From Simmondsia chinensis (lineage: Eukaryota; Streptophyta; Magnoliopsida; Caryophyllales; Simmondsiaceae): a stretch of DNA of 64,000 bases. The position numbers and the translations under genes were made by a program. The stretch is taken from positions 8,258,501 through 8,322,500 of the forward strand of contig JAGTTD010000008.1 in NCBI GenBank assembly GCA_018398585.1, read 5' to 3'. Shown one piece after another: positions 20,793-32,701 of this stretch. How positions within the stretch are numbered: the stretch's first letter is position 1; every line of letters starts with the position of its first letter. Under the pieces are notes generated by a model. That model was not told the DNA's origin. It was given only the letters and a program-made list of their open reading frames with translations, and made no database searches.

Positions 20793-22213
20793 GTGAATAA
20801 GTTGAAAATGGATCAAAGAAGGCTTCATATCGAAGCACGCAAAGTGGGCAATACTCAAAGCCACTTAATGATGTTGTCCCTTGCGACAACAACTGAACCC
20901 ATCTTTTGCAATGTGCGCTACAATTTCTCTTATCTAACTACACGACCACTTGTTGAGATAGTTAATTTCTCGAGATATCAAAATCCACAAGATGCACCAA
21001 AGATGTTAGGAACAATGTGCTAAAAACTCCCCGAGTTATTGTAAGTGGCATCACTCTTTCACCCACTCAACAAAGAACTACATCATCTTTAGAAACATAG
21101 TTCAAGATGCCATTAAGACAATGGAACTTATGGTCTCCAAAGAAGGGCCAATCGTTGCTGATAAAAATCCATTCCCAAGTCTTGTTCAGGTTAACGTAGT
21201 GGATACTATTGCCCGAAAGGATCAAAACCATGTTCTTACTAACCAGATTTGTTGTAACGGGAAGGGAATGGCCTTGAGCGATGTTCAGAAGGCAAAGATC
21301 GTGAACCACGTGTTTTACAGGTTGGTTATAAATTGGATGTTAAGATTCTCAGACCTCGTGTGCGCTTTGGAAGATGAGATATGTCGATGGCATGCCAGAG
21401 AGCTTCATATACAACCAAAAAGAGTTCAATTTTCAGGAACCTGCTAGTTAAGTTTCACAGTAAATCAGCCATTTCTTCATCAATGGCTGAAGAGCTACCT
21501 ATGAAAATCGGTTGCACCTCAAGGAAAGCTGCAAGTTTTCTAGACCGTGAGAGCCTATCTCAAGATTTATAGAGAGTCTCTTATGAGGTCTATCATGAGT
21601 GTTGTGGGAAGATATAGGGAGTAATTAGAAAACTTAAGCTCATCTTAGATTATGTCTTACCCATGGATCATCTTTTGGAGATAAAGATGCCATTCAAGGA
21701 GTCTTACTTCTATGAGCCAACTAGGGATCCTTTATAGAAAAGCTCAGTTAATCATGATAACTGGGCATCTTAAGAAAAATCCGAAGTACCACCTGATTGA
21801 AGTAGATACCACCCAAGGATCATGACAGCCAGGCAACAGGCTTTGGGGTTTGTTCTAGTAATATTTGGAGGAAGAATCAGCCTAGACAAGAGAACATTGG
21901 CTCTTCCAAACTCACTCAAACATAAGAGAGGAAGCTGCTACATAAGAAGGTACCAAAGAGGAGAGCTCAACTTGATTCTAGGATGGTCAACAATGATGTT
22001 AAGAAGGATTCGAACCATGAAGATACAGAAGTTGGTGGCAGAATACGTATGGACCTCAAGGATCCAAAAGGGAAGGCAAAAACTAGAGCCATGAAGGCTA
22101 AGAACGAGCCACGCACGAAGCTCAAGAGATGGGCTAGTTTCTCATCTTCAGAAGGAAACGAGTCTTGGTGGGAGCAACTTGCCAAAGACTTGTGGCAAGA
22201 TATTCAAAGATGA
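20793..22213 (+). pseudogene. Tat-type gag (broken)
   Basis: Several open pieces in different frames. The clearest is CKWHHSFTHSTKNYIIFR (21040-21093) followed by NIVQDAI and VADKNPFPSLVQVNVVD, a Cys/His-containing block typical of Tat-lineage Gag before the protease. The later part (21980-22213) is Lys/Glu-rich. Frameshifts and stops separate the pieces. Confidence 0.65.
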
Positions 22214-22639
22214 TGAGGATTATCGATCTCCCAACGTCAATGTAGTGGAATCTCTCGACTAGGCTGACCTGACATGGTCAGGTTTTAGGAACGATTTCCA
22301 CGAGAAAGATTAAGGCCCCAAAAGATGAATGTAATGACCAGCCTCAAGACCAGGATATGCAGATAAAGGTCCTAAGAAGGAGACTAATAAGGGGCTCTGC
22401 ATCCAATTTGAGTCACTCCAATAATATTTCTTCTCCCTCTTGAGTTCATGGAAACTAAGATGCAAGATACCCTTGAAGGAGATATAATAGTAGCAGATGA
22501 ATATCCCCAAGTGGAACTGGTGGCTGAGATAGCAGTCCCTAAAGGTATTACTAACCCTTTTTTCTTTTAAACTTAAGTCTCGAGCCTCTAAATTAAATGA
22601 TGACCTTCCTCACGTAATGAAGATGCTTGATGGGCCTAC

Positions 22640-22960
22640 TGTAGCCAACTAACACATTAAGCCCCTATACTTCAAGGCCAAATTTGATGGCAATTTGGTA
22701 AATAGGGTCTTTGTAGATAATGGCGCGCCCATTAATATCTTGCCTTCATGCATGTTAAGAGTTATCGGAAAATCTTAAGATGACTTAATGACTTCTGAAG
22801 TGGCAATTGGTGTCTTCTTTGGGGCCATCACCAAGTCTGCGGGGCTCATCCCGATTTAGTTTACTATTGGCACCCTGAATAATTTGACAGCTTTCTTTAT
22901 GGTGGATACTATCTCAAGCTACAATTTGTTGCTTGGGAGATATTGGCTACTGGCCAATTT
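22640..22960 (+). pseudogene. Tat-type aspartic protease
   Basis: NRVFVDNGAPINILPSCM (about 22701-22755) carries the catalytic Asp in the D-N-G-A form common in Tat elements. The downstream YNLLLGRYWL block (about 22921) is the second conserved protease strand. Stops interrupt both sides. Confidence 0.7.
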
Positions 22961-23458
22961 TTGTATCCATCCTCACTTCACCAATTATTAATTTTTGAAA
23001 CCATGACAAGTATGAGGTTGTTATGGCAAATGACAGGCCATTCATCTCTTGCTCCCATTTTGTTAAGGCAAAATTCTACAATGAGTGTGGGACAACTTAA
23101 AGTGAAAACGGCCGGTCCTCATGAAGCCCAACAGCAAGACATGATAGCCATCCCCGAGAGCCCACTCATTGAGGCTGAAATTGATCAAGCTGAGGTGAAG
23201 TTAGATGGTTCAGACTTTTAGAGATGCGTGAGAGGCTTCCTTGACGAGGTTGACCTCCAAGGTGTGCGAGATGCCTTATGGACGGAATCCAAATCTTCCT
23301 AGTAAAGGCCAAAAGACTGTTTCCTCAGCCATTGCATAGCAAGTGGCTTCGCATGGTGATAATCAGCTATGGGCTGAACAACCATTTACCTCTAAAAGTG
23401 GCATTGAAATCCAAATGCAGCATAAAGGGCTAGAGTTGTTTGACTTGAGAGTAGCACT

Positions 23459-23700
23459 AGCCAAAATGGAGGACTTAAGAGTTGACATCCAAGATCCTGT
23501 CTTTGAAGTCATCTTGGATTCAATAGAAATCCTAAGACCCACATATGTGAATGCTTTTCTTTCTAAAGAATAGAAGCACCAGCCAAAATGGAAGACTTGA
23601 GAGTTGACATCCAAGATCCCATCTTTAAAGTCATCTTAGGTTCAATAGAAATTCTAAGACTCACATATGTGAGTGCTTTTCTTTCTGAAGAACAGAAGAA
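23459..23700 (+). repeat. tandem duplication of about 122 bp in the protease-RT linker
   Basis: The block starting AGCCAAAATGGA at 23459 is repeated from 23581 with about a dozen differences. Both copies encode KMEDLRVDIQDP followed by a SIEILR segment. The duplication puts an extra copy of the linker into the polyprotein and a stop at the end of copy one. Confidence 0.8.
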
Positions 23701-23735
23701 GCAGTATATAGGCTTTAGTTCAAGGACTACTTTGC

Positions 23736-24542
23736 TTGGGATCACCATGCTTGGTCTACAAAGATAGGTGGTTGAGCATAGGTTGCCCATTTAGCCAGGC
23801 TCAAGCCCCATTATCTAGGCCTAGGGAAGAAGTCATAAATTTGGTTAAAGAAAATATTAAGAGAATCTTGAAAGCCAAGTTCATGCAAAAAGCTAGTCAC
23901 ATGGAATGGCTAGCTAACATTGTCTCTATAATTAAAAAGAATGGCAAAATTAGAGTCTGTATTGACTTTAGGGATCTGAATGTAGCCACACCAAAAGGTG
24001 AATATCCCATGCCCATTGTTGATATTCTCATTGATTCAGCCTTGAAGAATGAGATATTATCTTATATGGATATCTATTATGGTTATTAACAAGTCATGAT
24101 CACTTTGGAGGACACCCAAAAGACTGCATTTAGATGTCCATGGTCAATAGAGAACTTCAAATGGGTGGCCATGCCATATGGTTTGAAGAACGCTGGCGCC
24201 ACCTATCAAACAACTATGAACATGATCATTTATGATCTCATTGGCAAGAACATGGAATTCTACATGGACGATAACGTGGTTAAATCAAAGACCCAAGTTG
24301 AGCAGTTGGAAGATCTGAGAGATGCGTTCTTACGAATGAGGAACTATAATTTAAAGATGGACCCTCCAAAATGCGTTTTTGGGGTACGAGCCGGAAATTC
24401 CCCATGCTTCCTTGTGCACCAGAGGGGGGCCAAGGCCATTCAAGAAGTTAAACCACCGTCAAGCAAAATAGGAACTTCTATGTTTCTTGGAGTAGCTCAA
24501 TTTCCTAAGATGTTTTATTTCAAATGTTGTAGGAAAGACTAA
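23736..24542 (+). pseudogene. Tat-type reverse transcriptase
   Basis: Nearly continuous, with one stop near 24087. Motifs in order: ASHMEWLANIVSIIKKNGKI, VCIDFRDLN, ILSYMDIYYGY (first catalytic Asp), TAFRCPW, VAMPYGLKNAGATYQ, and YMDDNVVKSK at 24261-24290 with the intact DD active site. The GLKNAGATYQ phrase is diagnostic of Tat elements. It copies element RNA into DNA. Confidence 0.85.
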
Positions 24543-24659
24543 AGTCTTCTCACCATTGCTAACACTTAAGTCTATGAAAAGCTTAAGTGAGAGAAGCCAC
24601 ATCAAGCAGCTTTCGAGGCCACCAAATATTATTTTATTAGGCCATCGGTGTTGATTCCA

Positions 24660-25260
24660 CCTAAGTAGGGGAAGCCATTGAAGATTCATGCCTCTACCTC
24701 CACTGAGTTAATAAGTTGTTTGCTTGTACAAGACAATAAGCAAAGGTTTGAACAAGTTGTGTTCTATTTGAGTTGTTTCCCAAATTAGTGTGAAATAAAA
24801 TATACATCCATTGAGAAATTGTGTCCATCATTATACTACGTATCTGCAAAGTTGAGACATTACTTTCTTGCATTCACCATTTATATGGTTGCTCAAACCA
24901 ATGTTCTCAAGTATATGTTAGGTAGGACTTTGATAAGAGAAAAGCTAAATAAATGGAGCACTGCTCTACTTCAGTTCGACTTAATTTATGTGTCACAAAG
25001 TCAATAAAAGCCCGGCTTTAGCATACATTTTTGCTGACTATTCTAACATTCCAACTAAATCTACCCATGAGTTAGGAGAGCTCTTAGTGGTGGGAATGGT
25101 CCCTTAGCAATTATACTTTAATAGATCAAGAACTGAATCCTACACTGGAGTGGGGGTTGTTATTGTATCTCTTTCTGGGGTCATTACCAAGCTCGTTGTT
25201 ACCCTAGTGGGTAAGTGCTCTAACGCTAGGGCTGAGTATGAGGCGTTGATCACTTGAAAC
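24660..25260 (+). pseudogene. Tat-type RNase H and additional RNase H-like domain
   Basis: The first domain is recognisable at SAKLRHYFLAFTIYMVAQTN (24846-24905) and KWSTALLQFDLIYVSQ. A second block follows at 25100-25250: GVGVVIVSLSGVITKLV then CSNARAEYEALIT, the archaeal-type RNase H that Tat elements carry behind their own. Stops are present throughout. Confidence 0.65.
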
Positions 25261-25639
25261 CCTCCTAGGGATGCGAGTCGCTAACGTAATTATAAAAGGG
25301 ACTCAAATTGGTGATTTGCCATGTTTAGGAAGAGTTCCAGTGTTGGAGTGACACCTCAAACAAATACGTCTCAAAAGTACAATAGTTGTTGAGAATGGCC
25401 TACGGTGTTGTATTTGAGTTTATACTTCAAGACAATAATAATGCAGCCAGTGATATGGTCCAGCTAGCCTTTGGGTACAAACTGACTAAAGCATGGTGTG
25501 AAGAATCCTTGGTCATCAAGATCAAGGTTTAAGACCGCAACCTACAAATCACCGAGTCGTTTAGCACTGAGAGCAAAGTAGTTGCAAATGATCATTTTGA
25601 TTGCTTCGAGGCACGTCAATCTGCCACGGATCAAGGTGA

Positions 25640-26041
25640 AAATTAGAGAAAACCCTCAGTGGAATACATCAAAAACCCTTGTGATTTCATCACAGATAAG
25701 AAGATGAAAATGAGAGCTCACATGTATCACCTTGATGATGAATATGGAGAATTATATAAAAAGGATGCCAACAGAGTGCGTCTTTAGTGCCTAGACTTAG
25801 ATGAAGCTATGCTAATAATGGTTAGGACACATGAGAGCTTTGTGGATCCCATTTGGCTAAAAACAAGATACATTAGCTCATCAGATGTTATGGCCATTAC
25901 TGGTCATCAATGACAGATGATTGTATTAAGTATTTCAAAGGGTGAAGAATATGCCCGAGACATAGGCGTGTTCCTAGGGTTCTTACAGCTGAAATGCAAT
26001 CTATAGTTAAGTCTTAGCCCTTTCATGGATGAGTAATGAAT
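25640..26041 (+). pseudogene. Tat-type integrase, N-terminal part
   Basis: The zinc-finger region reads MVRTHESFVDP (about 25827) with the His pair, then YWSSMTDDCIKYFKG (about 25899) followed by a stop where the first zinc Cys is expected, then RICPRHRR. The frame is broken after PFHG, where the solo LTR is inserted. Confidence 0.65.
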
Positions 26042-28830
26042 TGTTAGGAACAATGTCCTGAAATCCAGATTTATTCTGGATATATTATTTTAATTAATAA
26101 ACAAGATTGAAGTCCCATTCGTTTCCTAGTTAAATTTGTGTAAGCGAGCATTTATACTGCATGTGATTTTCTTTTTGAAAACATCCATGAGATGGGTGTA
26201 GTCCTTATACTACAATTTACATGTTTGTTCTAAGTAGTTTATGAGACTAAGCCACAGATAGACTTGGAACAAATGGTATGGATTATTGTTTGAAATACTC
26301 GTAGTCAAAGACAATTTCGGACTACTTGTATGTTAAGACTATAACGGGACACTTTAGATGACTTGTCTTGGTCATGTGGATGGAGATCCAAAAGTGTTAG
26401 GTTAGTTTGTTTAATAAGATTGACACACTGAGTTGGACTATGTGGATTACTTATTTCTATACTACTATCAGAGATGCATGATTCATGTTGCACTGTTGGA
26501 ACGATGACTCTAAATCTTGAGGGTATTCCGGACTTGTGTATAGAGCGTTAGTTACTTTGGTGTACTATAAGTAAGGTCTAAACGAATGACTGAAATCTCA
26601 CGTACACTAGGTAGCAGTGTGAAGTGTGACAAGGATCAGGTATTCAATAGAGAATTTACAGTCTCTTATGAGATACAGGTGTCCCCTTAGTTGATTCGCA
26701 AATATTTGAATAGTTCGGAGACTTTGGCCAAAGTATTCCAAGTGCTTGACATTTGGAATTTATGCTATGAATATGTTCAAGTATAAATGAATTATTCAGT
26801 GAAGGGTAAGTCGGTAACTAATGGAGAAGCTGTGAGAAGGATAATGGTAGTAGTTATATTTATCCTTTTTCATGGACATAATAGAAGGATTGTTGTCATC
26901 AATATAGTCTATTAGGGAGATATTGAATAAATAATTTAAGTATGGAGTGCAGTGCGATTTATTTAGTAGAATTAAGTCTCATTAAATGCTAATTAAATTA
27001 TTTCATGAGATGATTAATTTAACCCATTTAGAGCTAGACTTAAATAGTCCCTAAGATCCGTGCGCAAGCCTCTGTATTTATTGCCATCAAAAAAATTAAA
27101 GAATTCTTGAGATGAATTATTTATCCATGAGATGGGTAAAGTTAATTTTGCCAAACATTATTCATGAAATGAATAAAATTAAAAATTATAAAATAAAATA
27201 ATTTTAGGAATTTAAAATTCATAAGATGAATTTTTACATGTGGGAAACAAAGCAAAACAAAAAAAAAATCGAAACAAAATCACATTTAAACAGTGGTGAT
27301 CCATGTGCTACGGATCTGACGAACCAGCGCACGTAGGGATGGCAATGGGGCAGGGCGGGTACAGGGGGTGTCACCTCCATACCCGTACCTGCCACCCAAA
27401 ATCTATACCCGTACCCACCCCATTACCCTCCACGGGTATGAAGTGGATACCCGTACCCGCCCCGGCGGGTACAAACTCATACCCGTACCCGCCCCATTAC
27501 CCGCGGGTATCCAACGGGTATGCATTACCCGCCCCGTACCCTCTCTAATGTGCGTAGAAAACGATTATCTATACCGGGTCATATTAGTTATTTACTACTA
27601 CTTTTAAAAATCAATGATATTTTTTTATAACATTGATAAACAATTTGGGTTATTGAATTTAAACACGTATTTTTTTAATTTGAAGGTTAGTTATGTACAA
27701 AATAAAGCGGGTATGGCAGGCATGAGGTGGATCGGGGCGGGGCGGGTACAAAACTATAACCATACCCGCCCCATACCTGTGACGGGTACGAGGCGGGTAC
27801 ATCGAACCCGTACCCGCTACCCGCCCCGTTTGACCCGCCCCATTGCTATCCCTAAGCGCACATCATGTGTCGCGCGTTGGGTCATAAACTAAGCTATCCG
27901 CGTGCACCGGCGCGGATCAATGAGACACTGCCATGTGCCACGCGTTTTGAATTAAATAAACACGCGATTTTGAATTGTGTTGAAATGCTGCATTTTGAAC
28001 TTGCTTTTAAATAAAATGACGCGTTTTACTGATATGTCTGTGCATCCCACATCAAAAAATAGAATTTTTTTCGCTCCGATATACTACTATAAATAGAGGT
28101 GCCTATTCCAGAGGTTTGGAATTCAATCAAACAAATTATTTAGGGTTTCTGAAAATTATTTCAGAGACCTAATTGGAGAGAAAAATTTTCGTTAAAATTT
28201 TTCTTTTACAGTTTAATATTTTCAAAGCCCACCCTCCAGGAAGTTTGAGGTCATTGCATAGAAGATCGTGGGGTCTCGATTTTCTTGGTATTCTTTATAA
28301 TAGGAGCAATTCCAGGTATGTTCTTCTTTTCTTCTTCTTTTAGTTTTTCGCTTTTCTATTTATTTATTGTATTCGTTATTATGCATGTTTAAGTTTATTA
28401 TTGTTATAAATGTTTTAGAGTAAGAGGCCTATAGATCAAAATTATGAATTTAGATTTAATTGATTTAAATTATGAATTTAAGTCAGTAAATTTAAAATTA
28501 GGAATTTTAAATCAACCCTAGGTTTAGAGTTATGAATTTTAAACATGTTCCGCTGTGTAAACTTTATGAAAGTAGGGAGAATTTTTGAAGTTCATCCCGA
28601 CAACCGGTATTAGGGCTAAGAGTTTATAGAGATAAACCTATTCCTGGGAACTTTCGCACGTGAGGTGTCACGAAGCGTGATTGTCCGACTAGGGGCTTAG
28701 GTAGAGAGAAGAGTCTCCTATCCAAGTGCTCTAATGGGTGCCTATTATTGTGACCATAGTTGAGAATTGTGAACTCAATAGTCGGCATTAGAGTTTATTT
28801 TTCCAACAAAATTCATATTTTTCCCCAACA
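26042..28830 (+). mobile_element. solo LTR (2.8 kb with MITE)
   Basis: Begins TGTTAGGAACAATG and ends TTCCCCAACA, with TGAAT (26037-26041) and TCAAT (28831-28835) as a probable target duplication with one change. The host integrase frame resumes at 28831 (INIIGKI). There is no PBS, ORF or second LTR, so the internal part was lost by LTR-LTR recombination. A TATA box TATAAATAG lies at 28088. Without the MITE the LTR is about 2.26 kb, a size seen in SIRE/Maximus-type copia elements; that assignment is a guess. Confidence 0.7.
27334..27854. mobile_element. hAT-type MITE, 521 bp
   Basis: Inverted ends TAGGGATGGCAATGGGGC and GCCCCATTGCTATCCCTA. The 8-bp target duplication is AGCGCACG (27326-27333) and AGCGCACA (27855-27862); 8 bp is characteristic of hAT elements. 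Both subterminal regions are packed with GGGCGGGTAC and its complement CCGTACCCGC. It has no transposase. Open frames across it are artefacts of these repeats. Confidence 0.9.
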
Positions 28831-29650
28831 TCAATATCATAGGAAAAATTAAATCCCTCTTTTTAATAAGCAACATTCATATATCCCTGAGGTCACAGAT
28901 TACTTCACAAAGTAGCTTGAGGCCAAGCCATATAAGAACATCAATCAGCAAGATGTGATAGATTTTATCAAGGAATACATCCTATATAAGTTTGGTCCCA
29001 AAAACCATTAGTATGGACTAATCTACAGTTTTAATGGGTATAATATGAGGTTAGGGAGTTCACAAATAGTTTCAATATTGAGATATTGAACTCAATTCTT
29101 TATCATGCCCAAGCAAATAGCCAAGTTTAGTCAACTAATAAGAGATTGTGAAGCAAAACTGAACAAATGATTGGAAATAGTCCGAGAAGGTGGCATGAAA
29201 TGCTTCTTGATGCTGTACTGGGACAACCCTTTTCCATTTAAAGCATGGCCATGGCGTTGTACTTCTAATGGAAGTGATGGTTCAATCCATTAGACTAGCT
29301 CGTCAAGGCAAATTTTCTGAACTTGAATATGAGCAACCTATGATAGGTGAATTAACTGACTTAAACCCAAATAGGCTAGATGCTCTTCACAAGCTGGAAA
29401 AGAAAAAGAAGAGTAGCCAAAGCTTATAACAAAAAGGTCAAACCAAGGTCCTTTGACTTGTGGAACTTAGTCTAGAAAGTGGTTTTACCCATTGGCCAGA
29501 AGGACTATGTCTTTGGTAAATTGTCCTCATATTGGGAGGATCTATTTAGAGTTATAGAAGTATTTAGGGGTAATGCTTACTTGCTTCAAGATTTTGATGG
29601 AAGGACCCATCTTAGGGCTATCAATGGAAGGTTCTGAAACAAATATGTGC
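28831..29650 (+). pseudogene. Tat-type integrase, core and C-terminal part
   Basis: Continues the frame cut at 26041: INIIGKI, TDYFTK, stop, LEAKPYKNINQQDVIDFIK, EYILYKFG (28900-28995). The NGYNMRL segment (29035) lies where the second catalytic Asp is expected. The C-terminal part retains VIEVFRGNAYLLQDFDGRTH and LRAINGRF around 29551-29635, as in other Tat integrases. There are many stops. Confidence 0.7.
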
Positions 29651-29659
29651 CTTCGATTA

Positions 29660-32600
29660 GGGATTCTAACAAAGAAGTTTCTAAGCTCAGATTTTCTGAA
29701 TTGTTGGTGCAATTTTAATACCAGTGTTTTGAGGATCAAACAAATGATCCTTGAGTAGTTAATAGTATAAACTGAGAGAATAACCTTATGCTTGATAGAC
29801 ATATTGAGACAAACATGTAATTCCATTAACACAAAGAAGTACATGGCAGTTGCAATATAATACAAGATTCTACATGTTTGGCCTATAACTTCTTTACATT
29901 TTCGAAAGAGTTGAGTCCTAATCTTTACAAGGGACTCCTCTATGAAAGACAATCTATTTGTTGTCTTAATCAATTGTTGATCTACAGAGACAACCTTCTC
30001 TTGAAAAGCTTGTTATTCTCCTTATGCCTCTAAAGCTGCCTTCTTGAGTTCCGAAACTTATTAATCCTAGAGTGAACATTGTTGGTTGAGGGATGAAAGT
30101 TGATCCCTGAGTTGACTTAGCTATTGTTCTAGCAGGTGGATCTGGTCTTCCACACTCTTCTTGTCTTGGGCTTGCTGGCTTTTGGCCCCCTGGCCACCTG
30201 AAGATCTTCAAATGAGAGTTGCAAACCCCCAAGGTCTATTGAGACACTAAGGTCTCTAATGGCGGCTTGACACTGTCGCTTCTATTGAAGGAGTGATGAA
30301 ACTTCTTAGAAGATCCTACTGAGAACGCCTTCTAATAATTCAAGCTCTCTGGTGATTGAGGATGCCACTTTATGGACTTCTCTCAACACTCTTATAAGAG
30401 AGATTGCTTCTTAATTGTTGGCACCTATGACCGAAGACTGAATGGGGAGGTGAGGTGATGCTCCCAATCTTTGGAATCTGGGAGACTTATCTTGATCCAA
30501 CTACTAGAATGCTAACCTCTCAATAATGCTTAATCTCTCCAACGGTGAAGATATCCTTGTTGAGAAAGGAGATTGGGTAACTTGGCCAAGGGACAAGGAG
30601 CATCAGGAATAGATTATGGCTTTGGAATGAAGTACCAAAATTATAAGGATCAAGACTTACCTCTAGAGCTTTGATTGGAGTCGAAGGAGAAGTTACTACT
30701 GGTTCATCCAGTATGGGGACACCTGCTTCAAGGGAAGCTTATGAAGAATGGCACTTTTGTGTTAGGTCAATTCATGGCTCAAAAAACAAAGACTCATGGG
30801 CTAATGTGGGAGGGATTATACCTTCACGAATATCTTTAATTGTGATTGAAGTTTTCCGTGCGATTAAGAAAGGAGCCTGAATGAGCCCTTGTCTCAAGAG
30901 TATTTAAGGAGGAATGTCTTCTGGTAAATTGCTTCTGAGGGCTTACAATGTGGGAGTAAAAGAGCCTTCTACTTCATAAATTGTTGAGCCTAGTGGCTCT
31001 ATTCCTCGAGGAGACTCTGGAGCTTGACTCTTCGCGGGGGATTCTAGAATTTCCTCTGAAAATGGGGTTGCACTTTCCTGACGTCATAAAAATGAGTTAG
31101 GACAGCCTCAAGAAGAATGAATAAAGAAGGAAGCCAATATAATAAAGCCAATACCTCTTGTTGAGATAGTCTGCCTCTTCATTTCTCACTAACGAAGAAA
31201 TTGCCACTTCTTCTTCTGCATCTTCATCATCTTCTTCTTCTTCTTCCAATACTTGAGTGACCTAGTTGTAGGGACAAAGGGAATCCTTCTTCTACTTTTT
31301 GTCTAGAGCTGCCAACCTCAGTTGATGTCGCAGTTTCAAGGCAGATTCTTCCAAGCGCTGGTAAAGCTTTGGGTAGACCTTGGAGTCTCTATAGTGCTTG
31401 CTTGTTAAGCTGGGACTATAAAAGGGAAAAACTAAGTATGTATGCTAGTTAATTTATGCCCTAAGAGCAACTCAAGCGTCTTAGATGGTTACTTACTTGG
31501 CAAAGCTCTCTTAACTGGAGTTTTCTTTACTTGGTTGGCTGAATGATTTTTAAACAAATACCTGCATGCTCAAGAGGAAGCGTAACATACTACTTGGCAC
31601 CTGTGGCCCCCAAAGAGGACAGGCTTGAAACTAGGCTACCAAATAAGGTGTAGCGCATGGCATACCTGCACCGCCAACTGATCTAATGGCTAGGTTAGTC
31701 TCATAAAGCTCCCTAGACTATGAAAGTTGCATGGAGAGTCTCTTAGCCCACCTTCATGGTCTATACTCTAGGAAAAGGAATATCTTAAACCATCTCAAAT
31801 TGTCTGGCAAACAGCCCAGGCCTATAAGACTTAACTCCAGGATGACTCTGGTGATAAAGAGAAAAGTCCCGGTGCTAGGTCTGAGCATCGATACCTATAG
31901 AGACAGCAAGTTAAAGGTTCAATTCCCTAAACCTTAGAAGGCCAAGTTTCCTCTCCCTGAATAGGGAAGCTGCTTTCATACACCATCCTAACTCCCCCAC
32001 TTCTCCCACCTCCCATCACCACATTCTATCTTTTCTATTACCAACTCCCAAACTCACACCATCACCTTCACCAACTTAGCCATCCGTCATCGCATACGAT
32101 GGAATACGACACCAGCTGGATGAGATTAGGGTTTTCTTACTTTCTCTATTTTCTCTTCTAACTCAATCCATACCCCAAAATTTTGAGTAAAGTTATACTA
32201 TTTTATAACCAAGATTGAAGCTCGGGGCTTTGATTTCTTGCTCATTGCTGGATTTAGATTTTTGGTTATGTTTAGGGTTTGCTTTCTCACTCTTTCTTCT
32301 TTTCCAACATAATCCATGCCCCAATCCACTTATTATTGGTAAATTTTGTGGGTGTTTGGTTAGGATTAGTTGACTTTTGTGGGTGGCGGATTTTTGTGGC
32401 GTTGTCTTTGTTGTTGTTAGATATTGGGTCAAGTAGTTAAGTAGGAATTTTTTCTATGGTTGCTAATGTGGTTATTTTTAGTTATTTACAGTTTTGTTGT
32501 GTTACTTTCCCTTTTCCTCACTGTCAATTTTTACATTGCAAATTTTGCTACTTATCGAAAAATTTCATGTTGTTGTAATCATTGGTGTTGAAACTTCTTG

Positions 32601-32687
32601 TTGGTAAATTGTTAGTATTGTAGACAACGAAAGGGAAGTAGGAGTAGTTGTTTGAGATGTATGTGTTATTCTCTTGTCCTACATTTT
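29660..32687. other. non-coding downstream region, possible antisense ORF remnants
   Basis: No intact gene. The minus strand keeps several protein-like stretches, for example an acidic run of Glu and Asp codons at about 31190-31250 and helical-looking text at 31320-31430. Tat-lineage elements often carry an extra antisense ORF after integrase, so this may be its fossil. No catalytic motif was seen. 31975-32687 is T-rich with nothing recognised. Confidence 0.35.
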
Positions 32688-32701
32688 ATGTAATTACATT
32701 T

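Larger units (their letters stand above)
20793..29660 (+). mobile_element. Ty3/gypsy Tat-type element, decayed, no LTRs recognised
   Basis: An ordered series of gag, protease, RT, RNase H, second RNase H-like domain and integrase fragments on one strand, all in the wording of the plant Tat lineage (Retand/Ogre relatives). The integrase is split by a solo LTR (26042-28830). All parts carry stops and frameshifts. Neither LTR could be identified, so the true ends are unknown; the stated limits are those of recognisable coding sequence. Confidence 0.8.

Noticed and set aside
23363..23790. Two similar minus-strand ORFs
   Set aside because: They are antisense shadows of the tandemly duplicated Tat linker.
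27303..27892. Pro/Tyr/Arg-rich small proteins
   Set aside because: All frames run over the GGGTAC-type repeats of a hAT MITE; the peptides are artefacts of the repeat.
26042..28808. Solo LTR ending at TTCCAACA (28808)
   Set aside because: The end at 28830 gives a better target duplication (TGAAT/TCAAT), and the integrase frame resumes right after it.
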